Positions 53,776 through 64,000 of a DNA stretch of 64,000 nucleotides are shown here, one piece after another. Under the pieces are notes generated by a model that had not been told where the DNA came from, did no database searches, and saw only the letters and a list, made by a program, of their open reading frames with translations. The stretch is from Tipula vernalis (Eukaryota > Arthropoda > Insecta > Diptera > Tipulidae): assembly GCA_958295665.1 (NCBI GenBank), contig OY282560.1:313205236-313269235 (forward strand), read 5' to 3'. Position 1 is the first letter of the stretch. Every line of letters begins with the position of its first letter. The position numbers and the translations under genes were made by a program.

Positions 53776-55050
53776 AATGATTCTCAACGAGTTCTAGAAT
53801 TAAAGAGGGAAATTGAGAAACGGGGTTTGGCCACTGATGGTGGTAAAGCAGCTTTACAAGCGCGATTACGTGACGCCATGGAAAAAGAAGGGTTGAATGC
53901 GGGCCATCATGATTTTGGAGAGAAAGCAACGAATGCGGCAACCGTAGAGCAGAAAGAGAGAGAGATAAACAATCGTCAGCCGAAACAACATAACTACCAT
54001 CTGGAAGTTTCGATTTATCACAATTAATGGCTGCTATGAAGCAGATGATGGCGCAACAAGGAGAACAGCCAATCCAAATGATGGAACAAATGGAGGGAAT
54101 TAAACAGTCAAACCAAGGAATGAAACAACAAGGAGAGGAAATTAAAGACCAAATTATAGATGGTCAAAAGAGAATCGACGATAAACTGCTCGAATTATCT
54201 ACTAACAAACACAGCGAAGTAGGGAAACTGCAAATGGAGATTCAACAGGTTGACCAAAAATTAGAAACGGAAGTTCAACAGATTGAAGAAAAATTACAAG
54301 CGGAGGTTCAACGTCTCGAGAAAGAATTAACTGATGTCAAAGCAAGGGGAACAACGACGCAAGTGGTTCAGACCGTCCAGTCGATTAAGTTAAAGCCACC
54401 AACATTCGGTGGAACAACATCTTTCATCATTTTCAAATTTCAATTTGAGACGGCGGCCAATCAAAATCATTGGAACGATGAAAATCGCGTCGCGGCGTAA
54501 ATAGTGGCCCCCAAAGGCGAAGCAGCAGAGGCTTTACAAACCATTCCGGAACAAGAGGGCAACAGTTATATCGAAATTATAAAGGCGTAGAATCGGAAGT
54601 ACGGCACTGACACAATCGCAAAATCTATCGCATGGAATTGAAAAGCCGCTACCAAAAGGGAGGAGAATCACTACAGGAATTTTCATCAGCAATCGAGCGA
54701 CTAGTGCATCTAGCACATATAAGTACGTCGGCCGATTATATGGAAAGGTGATATTGTCACCTAAAGCCACCTTCGCGGAAACCGTGGCTCAACGCACAAG
54801 CGAAATTGACGAATGAAATTGCACAAGCCATCACCGAACCGTCAATGAGTGGAAATCGAAACCAGCATAAACACCGAGCGGGTCAGCACCAAGATACCGA
54901 GACGGAAGCGGCAAAATTAGGTGTTGGGCATGTCATAATGGTTGGTTGGTCACATATCGCAGGACTGCTGGGAAATAAGAAGGAAACGTGGTACATCACC
55001 ATCTCCTATGCAGCGACGACCAAACGGAGAGCAGGCAGTGGCCAAGCAAG
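53776..55050 (+). pseudogene. Gag with long coiled coil, degenerate
   Basis: It begins near 53776 with NDSQRVLELKRE-type sequence and continues in frame 53827-54027 (AALQARLRDAMEKEGLNAGH, a SAP-like patch). Frame 54027-54500 then gives a Gln/Glu/Lys coiled coil of about 100 residues and KLKPPTFGGTTSFIIFKFQF, the capsid opening. Beyond the stop at 54498, ALQTIPEQEGNSYIEII and GGESLQEFSSAIERLVHLAH continue the capsid in other frames. At least four breaks. Confidence 0.8.
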
Positions 55051-55099
55051 AAGGCCAAACGACGACAGAGCCGTTAAACTACAAAGAGTCAGCTTAAAG

Positions 55100-55558
55100 G
55101 GCCAGAAGCTGACTCCCACAACCGATTGCTCTGTAGCAAGAAGCGGTGACAGCTTAACAATCAAAGGCGACATTGATTGCACGTACTGCATCATCACCCT
55201 TGAAACAGGTGCAAATCGCACGATTGTCCGTAAAGCTCTGACCTATGGAGGTATATAACCAGCTAATGGATTGAAGTTACAAACGGCAACTAGAGATAGT
55301 GCAATAATAAAAGGGAATAATATGAGAACACTTTTCCAACAAGAAGTGCTGATTGCAGATATTGTGGATGAAGTGATTTTGGCAATGGACTTCATGAGGG
55401 CAAATGGCTTCGTTATGGATGTTGAACGAGGAGTATTAACTTACTATAACGTTGTAACGGAATTCGAGGATAAACGGCGTGCACAACGACATAAATTGGG
55501 AAAGCCAAAGAAAACTATTGCAAACTCAATTTGTTCGCGACTGCAACGTATACCCTAG
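55100..55558 (+). pseudogene. Retropepsin with altered active site
   Basis: CTYCIITLETGANRTIVRKA (about 55178-55240) is the active-site region, where the DTG/DSG triad reads ETG. The catalytic Asp is replaced by Glu. After a stop at 55256-55258, LIADIVDEVILAMDFMRANG (about 55349-55405) is the conserved second half. The region then leads into KLGKPKKTIANSICSRLQRI and ends near 55558. Confidence 0.78.
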
Positions 55559-55559
55559 G

Positions 55560-56155
55560 ACTCCGCTAACAGACACGGTTCCAGAGGTCCGGTGCGGTAG
55601 GGGTAGCCGGCTACGCTCAGGGCAAGGCGTGGGGGTTTCTGGACGTGGAACCGTGCTTGAATAACCGCAAAAAAAAAAAACGAGGAAAAAGAAAGTAATC
55701 CAAGCCGAGATTTCACCATTGGCCGACAGGAATAAGAATAAAAAATTATAAAATGGGTGTTCTTCATGCGATGACCCCCCGGAGCGGAAACCGCCATCGC
55801 TAAGAAACGAGGAACACATGTGTCGTGCCGCCTCCTAGACAGTCTGTCATAGGAGAACGAACGGCACGACGACCAGAAGGAGATGGAATTACCTCCCAGA
55901 CATGGAGAACAACACTCACTCACGACTAACTACATAATATCACTCCCTCATCATCAGGAATGCTCTAAAATATACAGCCGGAAAACAAAATAAACACGGT
56001 CCACTGGAAAGAAGGCTCCGTTTTCCGGTGACAGGCAGTCGCTATAGAACCACGCAATAACAAACTAAACAAAACTGGAAATCGAATATAAAATAAGTGG
56101 CTTGAATATGGCAGAATTACAAAAAAAATCAATCCTGACAACCTCAATAAAGAAA
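55560..56155. other. GC-rich segment of unknown origin replacing RT/RNase H
   Basis: Much more GC-rich than its surroundings, with an A12 run at about 55669, an imperfect hairpin around TCCTAGACAGTCTGTCATAGGA, and no recognisable RT. It lies between protease and integrase sequence. Its ends were not defined. It may be a 5' or 3' portion of another retroelement. Confidence 0.5.
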
Positions 56156-56159
56156 AGCA

Positions 56160-56460
56160 ATGGTACCGAACGTGCTGGTAGAGAAAACGAGGCTGGCTGA
56201 AAAAGAATGTTTATATGCTAAAGAAAAAACAGAGTTGATAACTATAGCTGATGCCGTGGTCAACAACTGGATTAGCAGATTTGGATTGCCGATGGAGATT
56301 CATACGTATCAAGGAAGGAATTTTGAATCGGTGATATTTCAAGAAATATACCAGATGCTCGGTATAAATACAACGAGATCAACGCCTTTGCATCCACAGT
56401 CTGATGGTATAGTGGAAAGATTCAAATGGCACACTGGAGGAATATCTAGTAAGGTTCGCT
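56160..56460 (+). pseudogene. Integrase core remnant with altered active site
   Basis: The frame has ADAVVNNWISRFGLPMEIHT, then YQGRNFES where family members have DQGRNFES, so the second catalytic Asp is a Tyr. TTRSTPLHPQSDGIVERF follows, with the third catalytic residue (Glu) kept. The first Asp block and the zinc finger are missing upstream. Integrase would join element DNA to the chromosome; this copy cannot. Confidence 0.82.
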
Positions 56461-57105
56461 GAGAAAAACCAACGCAACTGGGATCGGCTTGGCTTTGACT
56501 TTCGAGTCAGCCGAACGTTATTATTTTTTCTTACAAAAATATTTATTTTAAATTTTTTTTTTGTAATTTTAAATTGCGTTAGCATATAATGCAGAAAACC
56601 GCATCAAATCCTCTTAGTGGGGTAGCTTGGAACGTGTTAAAACTCGTGGAAGGATTTGTAACATGTTTCCTAATAATGGTGTCCAACATCGATATTATTA
56701 TGAAATTCGATTCAGTGGAAACAAATACTCATGATCACATCGATTGGAACGATTCAAAAACAAGGAAATGGTTAAAACTGGTTTCTGCTAAGGATGCAAT
56801 ACATCGATGATTCAGCCACCCTACAAAATAAAAAAATTCGAAGCAGCAGACTTACCGCTTTACAGGATAGGTTTGAAGGGCCAGACTGTGAACCTTTTGA
56901 TAAAAATCTATTTTTATGTAAATCCATACCTTATCGGCGTATACCGATGTTTCTGCCTATCGATCAGCAACTAAAACGGGATATTTAAAGTTTGGGGCTG
57001 TTCCATCAGCAGCTTTATATGGACAGTACTACGTAGACCGGATGAAAGAAGAACTTAATGAGCAATACGAGCAAATAACTAAGGCTTCCAGGAAAGGCAA
57101 CTAGT
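56461..57105 (+). other. Decayed integrase region and unidentified sequence
   Basis: FAEKNQRNWD (about 56455-56485) continues the integrase. The frames at 56589-56988 (for example FDSVETNTHDHIDWNDSKTR and RSSRLTALQDRFEGPDCEPF) look protein-like, but I cannot place them, and they may be an insertion. LYGQYYVDRMKEELNEQYEQ near 57016-57080 is likewise unplaced. Confidence 0.4.
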
Positions 57106-57327
57106 ATGGCTTCACAACCCGCAACGGAAAAACGGATTATCACCGGAGCTGAAACCAGCATGGGAAGGACCTACACTGTCATCATTAGGATGAACGACGT
57201 GGTTTATCGGATACGGAAGGGACATCGAGCTAAACCGAATGTGGTGCTTTTAGAGAGGCTGGCTCATACAGGGGAGGTGCTTTGGGTCCTGTTTGGGACG
57301 AACATGCCTAGGTGGGGGGGGGGGTAG
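57106..57327 (+). pseudogene. Integrase C-terminal (GPY/F-like) end
   Basis: GRTYTVIIRMNDVVYRIRKG followed by HRAKPNVVLLERLAHTGEVL matches the GPY/F-like chromatin-facing tail of Ty3/gypsy integrases and the end of pol. The usual GPY reads RTY here. It runs into the polypurine tract. Confidence 0.75.
57309..57324 (+). promoter_or_regulatory. Polypurine tract (AGG-T-G12)
   Basis: A run of G immediately before TAG and the 3' LTR, in the expected position for the plus-strand primer. Confidence 0.7.
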
Positions 57328-57592
57328 TGTTACAGTGACACCTAGTGTGTAATAGAATAAGTTAAATTAATACCTCAATGATTACTGTACTAACATGAAA
57401 TTTTCCATGACAAAATTGTTCTAAATGTTTCTAGACTATTCTTACTGGAAAAGTCATGAAACTTCTAGAAGTTTGGTTCGATAATATTAAAATAAAGTGA
57501 TTTTGTGAGTTATCGTTAATAAATTGTGTTGTAATAATTTTTGTGTGAAATAAATAAATTCGTTGGTAATAAATTGAATTGTTTTGATTTTG
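57328..57592 (+). repeat. 3' LTR, internally deleted and truncated
   Basis: It starts TGTTACAGTGACACCTAGTG. Compared with the 5' LTR it lacks about 140 bp around the TATA box and the last roughly 55 bp, ending near AATTGTTTTGATTTTGTAAT. No target duplication can be tested because the end is lost. Confidence 0.85.
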
Positions 57593-58749
57593 TAATTTTT
57601 TAGCAATAGAAAATGTACGTCTGTCGGTTAAGACGTTTTGGTTAAAAACAAGAAATTACTGGAATAATTTAGTAAATAAAAAATATTTTTCATTCCCACC
57701 TTTTATATTAACACCAAAAAAATTTACATAATTAAGCACAATAATATTAAAATTAAAATTAAATTGAAACATTTTTGTTTTATCTTAAATTATGCTTACT
57801 TATACAATACAAATTTTATTTGTTAATCTTTAATAGAAAGTCTCTTCATCATCATAATCATAACACTTTTAAAGCATCTTCTTAGAATATCGAACAAAAG
57901 AAAAACAAGTTCAACGAGGTAATTCAACCATAAGAATACATCGTAATTGCTTTACCCTCTGCTCTTAAGTAAAGATACAGATTTTCTTCGAAATTTTAAT
58001 TAAATTTGCACCCTTTCACCAGTTTTTTTTTTGTCTGTTAAAGCAACATTTTATGTAGGAATTAACCAAATTTATATTTTACCATCGCTGATAAGATGCT
58101 AATTCTCTTAATTATACAATATGTGTTTACGAGTAAGGTACAACATACATACATATATACATGTTTATATAAAATACCACCTCAAGCAATTAAATCATTC
58201 TTATCAATACGATTGATTGTATATACGCGTTGTTAGATAAAGAGATGTGAAACCGCATAATTACCGTTAAGAAGGTGAAATTTTTCTTATGTTTCGTCTT
58301 AAATTTATACAAGAGATGCTATCCCCCTATCCACGCAGACGAAAACATAAATTTTTTATTCTTATTAATTGATAACTTCAGGGGGTAATAAAATAAAAAT
58401 AAAACATAACAACAACAATTTAAAGAATAAGAAGTTAAGAAAATTGTGGTCGCAAAGAACAACAAATTGTCTCTGTTGTTGGTGGTTGAAAATAAAAACT
58501 CCCGCAAATTGGGTTGTTAGGTACTTTTGTAAAGTGGTTCTCTTTTTAATTTTGGTTTTAAAATAACCAAAACACAATTATTTGGTTAGGGCATTGTAGT
58601 ACATATATATATGTATTTGTGATTAGGATTGTGGGCAAAAAAAGTTTTTAAGTTGAATTTATATCCAAGTTTATAACAATATCAACAATTAAATTTCAAT
58701 GTAGCTTTGAATATGGTTCGTAAAATTTGCTAACATTGTTGCGTTAACC
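57593..58749. other. AT-rich stretch, no gene recognised
   Basis: The open frames at 58319-58577 are low-complexity, on both strands, without motif. ATACATACATATATACATG-type runs occur near 58145. Confidence 0.5.
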
Positions 58750-59345
58750 TTAAAGAAATTCATCATTGTCGCATCAAGGAATGCAGGCTTTCCAGCGCTT
58801 TGCGATGGCTGACGCAATCAAAAGCTTTGCTGAAGTCGGTGTAGACTGTATCAACCTGCTGATAGTGTTCGATGTGGTCGATCTATTCGGCATAAACCAA
58901 TGTTGGCAGTTATAAAGATGACGCGGGATGGGCGCAATTCTAGAGGTTTCCCATTTAGTAGGAAAGATGCCTGAAGTTAGTGATATGTTGAAGATTTTGC
59001 AAAGAGGTGGAGAAAATTGTTCTGCATGGGTTTTCAGTTAAAATATGGGTTTCCGTCCGGACCACAACCGTCTCCTATATGATTTAATGCTTTTACTAAT
59101 TCGTCTTCAACAATAGTAGCGGTTATAATCACCAGTCGTTTTTTTGAAGTCATGGATGTCTTCCGGGTTGTAGGAGGTATTTTTGCAATCATATTGGCTA
59201 TTTCTTGAAAGGGAGACGATTTAGATTCTTCTAGGTGCATTTTTGCGGGATATCCTTTAACTTCACATTTGTTAGCAAAGTATTTCCAGAAGTATTTTCG
59301 ATCAGATTTAATCGCATCTTGATAATTTTTGAAGATGCTATTCAA
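58750..59345 (-). pseudogene. Non-LTR reverse transcriptase fragment (RT start)
   Basis: Frame 59345-59034 has NYQDAIKSDRKYFWKYFANK and, at its end, VEDELVKALNHIGDGCGPDG, the usual start of CR1/jockey-type RT (GPDG box). After breaks, SLTSGIFPTKWETSRIAPIP (about 59000), FMPNRSTTSN (about 58890) and QQVDTVYTDFSKAFD (about 58850) continue the fingers and the first catalytic Asp block. Similar to the element at 29967-31124. It stops before YADD. Confidence 0.8.
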
Positions 59346-59394
59346 CGACGTTTATCTTGAAAAATAAAATTTCCAAATGAGATTCTACATAAAA

Positions 59395-60461
59395 ACCATT
59401 TGGGATCAAAATGGCAAGACCTTCGTCGACTTGTTTTTCAATATAGCCGCCAAAACGAAATAATGAATCGCTTTAATTAGGAGTTGGATATGGCTGGTAA
59501 GCATTGGGCTACTCCTTTTCTTGAGCGTCATCCAGAAATTAGCATCAGGAAATCCGAGCCGCTATCACTTTCCCGAGCAACGGGAAGGGACAGGAATGAA
59601 ATCGAAAAGTTTTATGATAACTTTGATCAAATCTATTAATCTAATGGTTTATCATCAAGTGATGTATATAATATGGACGAAATAGGGGCGCAAAATATTC
59701 ATAGGCCTTCGAAAGTATTGGCCCAGAAAGCCCGCAAATCAGTTTCTGCTATTACAAGCGGAGAAAGAGGGGAAAACCGTGACAGTAATTTGTTGTGCCA
59801 ATGCGTCTGGTCAAATTCCGAGAAAAAATGTCCGTTGTTCCAACGAGAGAAAGGTTCTCTTAATCTTAGATGGCCACACAATCCAGACAACAAATTTAGA
59901 TCACATTTCATATGCTTGTAAAAATGGCATCAAATTATTGTCACTGCTAACCGAAGCTGATGAGCAGCCCATTAATAATTTCTACATGATTGGCCACTCA
60001 ACATTTCTGAACTAACTGGCATCTCCAGTCACAACCCACCAACGCAAAAGGTGGTAACTGTTGATCTAGAAAACGTGGAGTTTACATTTGATGACCAAGC
60101 TACGATAGTGAATCCAAATGATGTCATATTATTTGAGGGTATAATCGAACAAAATCCATCACCATCTATGGTAAATTTGACAATTGCTGATATTTCTTCA
60201 GTACCAGAAATAAAACGCAAGAAAAGATCGAAGCAATGCGGAACTAGTCATATTTTAACCAGCAGCCCGTACAAAAAGTTTTTGTTCGAACAAAAAGCAA
60301 ATTTGGCTTCATCGCAGGAAGATGCGAGCTGCCCCTTGTGGAGTCGAAGCTATCCAGGAGATGAGCGAATTCAGTGTATTGACTGTCTGGGATGGCTTCA
60401 TTCTCGATGTAAAAACCAACAATCTTCTTCAAGAGAATTTAGATGTGATATTTGTCGGTAA
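59395..60461 (+). pseudogene. Pogo/Tigger-type transposase with C-terminal PHD-like finger
   Basis: Blocks in order: AGKHWATPFLERHPEISIRK (about 59490), SSSDVYNMDEIGAQNIHRPS (catalytic Asp, about 59660-59710), SAITSGERG, a frameshift near 59768, KTVTVICCANASGQI, VLLILDGH (second catalytic Asp, about 59850), and YACKNGIKLLSL. A deletion then removes the third catalytic residue. Frame 60051-60461 ends with a Cys/His array (CPLW...CIDCLGWLHSRC...FRCDIC), a PHD-like finger like those at the end of some insect pogo transposases. The N-terminal DNA-binding domain is missing. Confidence 0.82.
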
Positions 60462-60592
60462 ATTAGGTATATCGTTTTACCCCACCTCTTATATCATTTG
60501 TGGTAAAATAATACAAAATGTATGTCATGTTTTGCCCCGCCTTAGCCATTGGTGTTCAGTAACTTAAGTCCAGCATCCGCCCATCAGGCGAC
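60462..60592. other. Short spacer after the transposase relic
   Basis: No feature; no pogo-type CAGTGAAACC end was found here. Confidence 0.35.
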
Positions 60593-61611
60593 TCAGGTTA
60601 CAACTAACCGTTGAATCAACAAACAAACACTGGCAAGATGTAAAATTGAACGGCATAACACGGTTGACCTCCTCGTCAAATTTCCGGGTGGAATACAGTA
60701 GAAAAGAAATTGACAAGTACAAGAACAAGATCTGACGGTTCTAGCATGCAGCACGCTTCTGGATAGTGGTGGAATAAAGGCATCTGTAGGTACTTTGTCT
60801 TCTTCATCTACGTGTTCAACGAAAGTTGAAAATAATTCAAATTCTACATTACTAATTGACATATGAATGGCTAAGAGAACCCTTCCTCCTGATTTTTTTT
60901 ACTAGTCTTGGCCGATCAGTCACATACCAAAACGATATAGTCGTTTGGAAAAAATTCAGACCTATGGATTCCTGGATGAAACAAAGTTTCCCAGGATGTT
61001 TTTTATGCCTTTTGTTGACATTTTCATCTATTGGCTTAAATACAATCCAAAAAAGACGCCTTCTGCTTGTACTCGGACCCTTTAATAAATATTCTTGATA
61101 ACCATGATTTGTAATTTAGTATTAAAGTCTAGGTTTTACTGCAGTAATGGTAATTATAGGTCAGACTGTTGCACACTGTCAGAACCTTCCGAAGGTTCCG
61201 ACAATTAATTGGAAAGCTTCATCGTTCCTGCAGATGTTGTTAATATGAGTGCTGATATATTCTCAGACATTGTCTCGGATGTAGGTGTAATACTTATACC
61301 GAAGTCACTGTTGTCGATGGAGATGTATATACTGTCGATGTCGTTGTTTTGGCGGAGACTTAGCTGTTACCAATTTTGGCGCTGTCAATTTTGAAGCAGA
61401 TGATATTTGATTATTTTTGACCAGTCAACCCAACGAATACAAATTTCGTGGCCTTCTTGACATGATTAGGAAATTTGGTTTTACGCTTTTTAGCCTGAAG
61501 CGTGGCACAGTTGAAGCTGATTCCTTTGTCAGACATGAAGTCTTTACATGAGAGAAACCATTCATCTGCGATGATGAAAGAGCACTCAATACACTTCTTC
61601 TTAAATGACAT
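60593..61611 (-). pseudogene. Possible non-LTR ORF1 relic
   Basis: The ATG at 61609-61611 opens MSFKKKCIECSFIIADEWFL, with spaced Cys residues (C7, C10, C22, C35) that suggest a degenerate zinc finger. DSIYISIDNSDFGISITPTS (about 61340) is a Ser/Thr-rich linker, and FSTFVEHVDEEDKVPTDAFI (about 60830) follows. An N-terminal Cys cluster with a Ser-rich linker fits ORF1 of the CR1/jockey-like elements nearby, but no motif proves it. Confidence 0.35.
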
Positions 61612-61859
61612 TTTATCAGAAATTATCCAAAACTGCTATGTTAAACTTTTCACTTCGTCTTCTAGGCTAGTCATAATTGTATGTAACAGTAACACAATGT
61701 TACACTCATATTGATGGACTGCACTAGTTTTAAACATCAAATTCATAATTATTCTCACCAGGTCAGCCACAATTTTATTTAACACAATATTACACGTACA
61801 TATCTACAGCTCACTGCGCCATTTTCGCACCAATTAAGAATATCTCAAGCTAATTTCCA

Positions 61860-62215
61860 TCTCTAACCTCAACTCCTAAATAAATTCCCAACTGAACGAT
61901 TGAATCAACGCCATCTAAATCCCAACCTAGCACCAACTAGACCCTCAGTCCTGAACTCAATCCCAATCTCAACTATCAATTCAGTGCCCAAATTAATATG
62001 GTCCGAATAAATACATCTGGACATGAACTCAACTCAAGCTATATTCCAACTCAACTCTCAACTCATCACACATAGATCTCAAAACTGTACCCCTCGCTCA
62101 ACCCCAATTCCTAACACAATCCTCAACTCAACCCCAAATTGAACGTTCAAATCAATCCCTAACTCAACCCTAACTCAACCTATAACTCGACCTCCAACAC
62201 AATCCTCAAACCAGT
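61860..62215. repeat. CTCAAC-rich arm of the composite foldback repeat, copy 3
   Basis: A CTCAAC/CAACTC-rich run. CATGAACTCAACTCAAGCTA (about 62022) is the complement of the sequence around 47815-47830. Only one arm is present, inverted relative to the right arms of copies 1 and 2. Confidence 0.75.
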
Positions 62216-62589
62216 AATTATAAAAAATTGGCCAACGTGGATCGATAACACCATATGCTAATAACCACGTGTTTTTACGTCAATTCGTGTGGTATGTTTT
62301 CATATCTCCGGCTTGACCGTAGAAACAGATTGGCATAAAAATACCCACCCAAATTGGACCAGTCGTTCTTAAGGTATCGTGTGTACAGACTTTCAGGCTA
62401 ATATCCAGACAGAGGGACGTTTTTTATTATTATTGGTAGGAAGCGCTAGAGAGATGATGCTTGCAATGTTAGATAGAGGAAAGACTTTCATATGTTATAT
62501 TGTTTATATCATTCAAAATATGTGAATGGTTCTGGTGAGTTGCGCTTGAGCTAGCTGCTAATGTGTCAAAAAAAAAGAGAGATTTTGGT
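62216..62589. other. Stretch with no supported feature
   Basis: No gene, RNA or repeat could be supported. Confidence 0.4.
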
Positions 62590-63530
62590 TCCTTGACCAC
62601 GTATAAACACCGTTACCCACGGTTTGATATGTTCTTCAAAAAAATATTTTTGTTTGTGAGAATTATTGCCATTAAAGCGGAACTTAAAGCAAAACCCGCT
62701 ACATACAATTTAATTACAGAATTGTTTAAGAAAATATGAGCAAATACTATCTGAGCCACATCCATCCTTAAAAAGTCGGAGGGATATAGTGATATCATTT
62801 GGAGATATGTGAGATGTATGCAATTGTTCATACTCATCAATATTAGCCCGTTTATAAACATTTTGAAAAAACCAAGTAAATAAGTTAGCAATATCATCAG
62901 AATTATTTCCAATTACATCATTGAACGAAATTGTTGACGGAAATCCAAAAATTTTTCTTTTGTAGTCAACGAAATTCCAGAATGATGAAACTGTTTCGAT
63001 AAATCTAAAAATGATAATCGGTCGTCAGCACTCTTGGACAACTTCTATATAATTTTTTTTTTTCGATTTCGATGATTTATTAGGTCGTTTTTAAACCATG
63101 GAGGATTGTTAAGATTAACCTTTTTAATACCAATTATGACAAGCCTCTCAGCCTATAAAATGTCATAGTTTTGCACATCTCGGTTAATGTTCACCAACGA
63201 AAAACACGAATCCCAGTCAATCGATTTGAAATAGGAGAATAGTCAACAAAAACTCTGATATGTTTAAATTGATTTCCATTGTTGTTTGGTTGACGTCGTG
63301 GATGATGTATGGAAATAGTGCCACATTTATCATACATAGAAATGTTTCATTATAGTTGGAACATTATTTATCTGAAACAGGCGATACGATAAAATGGAAT
63401 CTATACCGATAGATTCTGCATCCGATATTATATTGTACTGAATGATGCAGTTTACATAAACATCAACCAAACATATTTAACCTTTGGTACGTTAAAATCA
63501 TCAAGTAAAGGGTGGTCCAATTGCAATTTA
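62590..63530 (-). pseudogene. Non-LTR endonuclease-RT linker and RT start, degenerate
   Basis: The minus strand reads DDFNVPK (decayed GDFN endonuclease strand, about 63500), IDWDSCFSLVNINRDVQNYD (about 63220-63170), KVNLNNPPWFKNDLINHRNR (about 63120-63065), FWNFVDYKRKIFGFPSTISF (about 62980-62925), NNSDDIANLFTWFFQNVYKR (about 62900-62845) and GCGSDSI in place of GPDGI (about 62765). This is the stretch between endonuclease and RT in CR1/jockey-type elements and parallels 58750-59345. It stops at about 62590, and frames change several times. Confidence 0.75.
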
Positions 63531-64000
63531 ATTTGGCTCTAAATTAAAGGACGAATGAATTTTTTTTAAAGCGGTTTGTTTTATTAGAAAGAGTATACAT
63601 TGCCATTAAGTAAGGAACACATTTGGGGTTTGGTGATCACGTTTTGTATATATATATTTTCGTATGTTACTCAATATATTATTAAAAACCCCAATTTATT
63701 TTTTAAATAACACAGGTATCTTCATAAAACATAACTTTATACAATATTTATTTTGATAATAAAAAAATGATTTTTACATTTATTTTTTAAAAGAATATCT
63801 AAATTTTTCTGCTATATTTTTTCAGTTTTTTGGTCATCAATAATAATAAAACAATATATTTTTTTGCTTTTTATTTTTATTTCTATGTGCACTGCGTTTA
63901 GGCAAAAAAGGTTCTTCCATATTTTAACCAAGCTCAATTATTCCGAAAACTTAAAGACTTTAACTAAGTTCATTTCGTTTGTTAAAATGTTCATATGTGT
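63531..64000. other. AT-rich end of the window, nothing recognised
   Basis: Long A/T runs and no protein-like frame. Confidence 0.45.

Larger units (their letters stand above)
53286..57592 (+). mobile_element. Ty3/gypsy LTR retrotransposon, degenerate
   Basis: Paired LTRs (53286-53734 and 57328-57592, the latter with an internal deletion and a missing end), a TTGGCGAC primer-binding site, gag, protease, part of integrase, a GPY-like end and a G-rich polypurine tract all lie in the plus orientation. RT and RNase H are missing; a GC-rich 0.6-kb segment (55560-56155) lies where they should be. Active-site changes and stops show it is dead. Confidence 0.88.

Noticed and set aside
54534..55221. 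Minus-strand frames at 54534-54770 and 55006-55221
   Set aside because: They lie opposite readable gag and protease sequence.
55555..55923. 122-residue minus-strand protein in the GC-rich block
   Set aside because: No recognisable domain, and the composition reflects base content; kept only as an unexplained block.

Overview
The window looks like non-genic, transposon-filled chromatin from a fly or closely related insect. It is strongly AT-rich, with long A/T runs and no bacterial-style gene packing. It carries insect-type retroelements: jockey/CR1-like and R1/LOA-like non-LTR elements, Ty3/gypsy elements, an errantivirus with an env-like remnant, and pogo/Tigger DNA elements. I found no convincing host protein-coding gene, tRNA, rRNA or CRISPR array. 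Nearly every recognisable coding stretch belongs to a transposable element (TE), and most are broken by stops, frameshifts, truncation or nested insertion. The species cannot be fixed from the sequence alone.

Layout. 1-1675: remnants of jockey/CR1-like non-LTR elements with a TAAA-repeat tail. 2245-2908: a foldback element. 3106-6835: a minus-strand Ty3/gypsy element with one 157-bp LTR and no 3' half. 7867-8681: a large inverted repeat whose loop is also present as an extra direct copy. 8820-13340: AT-rich DNA with a dispersed repeat and one unidentified reading frame. 13340-16975: two partial jockey copies head to tail, then an R1/LOA fragment. 17322-20747: two copies of a microsatellite-bearing repeat flanking a 2.3-kb satellite with higher-order structure. 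21422-21630: a minisatellite. 21790-25204: a young Ty3/gypsy insertion with target-site duplications, near-identical LTRs and an intact 940-codon pol but no gag. 26518-32157: a 17.6-like gypsy element hit by two other insertions.

The right half continues in the same way. 35159-36240: a repeat fragment and a non-LTR relic containing a perfect 41-bp palindrome. 36477-41341 and 47110-48457: two copies of a composite repeat (TA-rich start, pogo-type MITE, CTCAAC/GAGTTG-rich arms), the first interrupted by a non-LTR element. 41342-47082: an errantivirus remnant with gag, pol, an env-like fragment, PBS and LTR, hit by an R1/LOA element with an intact RNase H. 50440-53160: a degraded non-LTR element. 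53286-57592: a second LTR element, plus strand. 58750-63530: non-LTR relics, a pogo/Tigger transposase pseudogene and a third CTCAAC arm.

The genes form no pathway; the window records repeated insertion and decay. The most notable structures are the higher-order satellite between two TE copies, the intact pol-only retrotransposon, and the composite foldback family. I saw no clear sign of a novel functional system.
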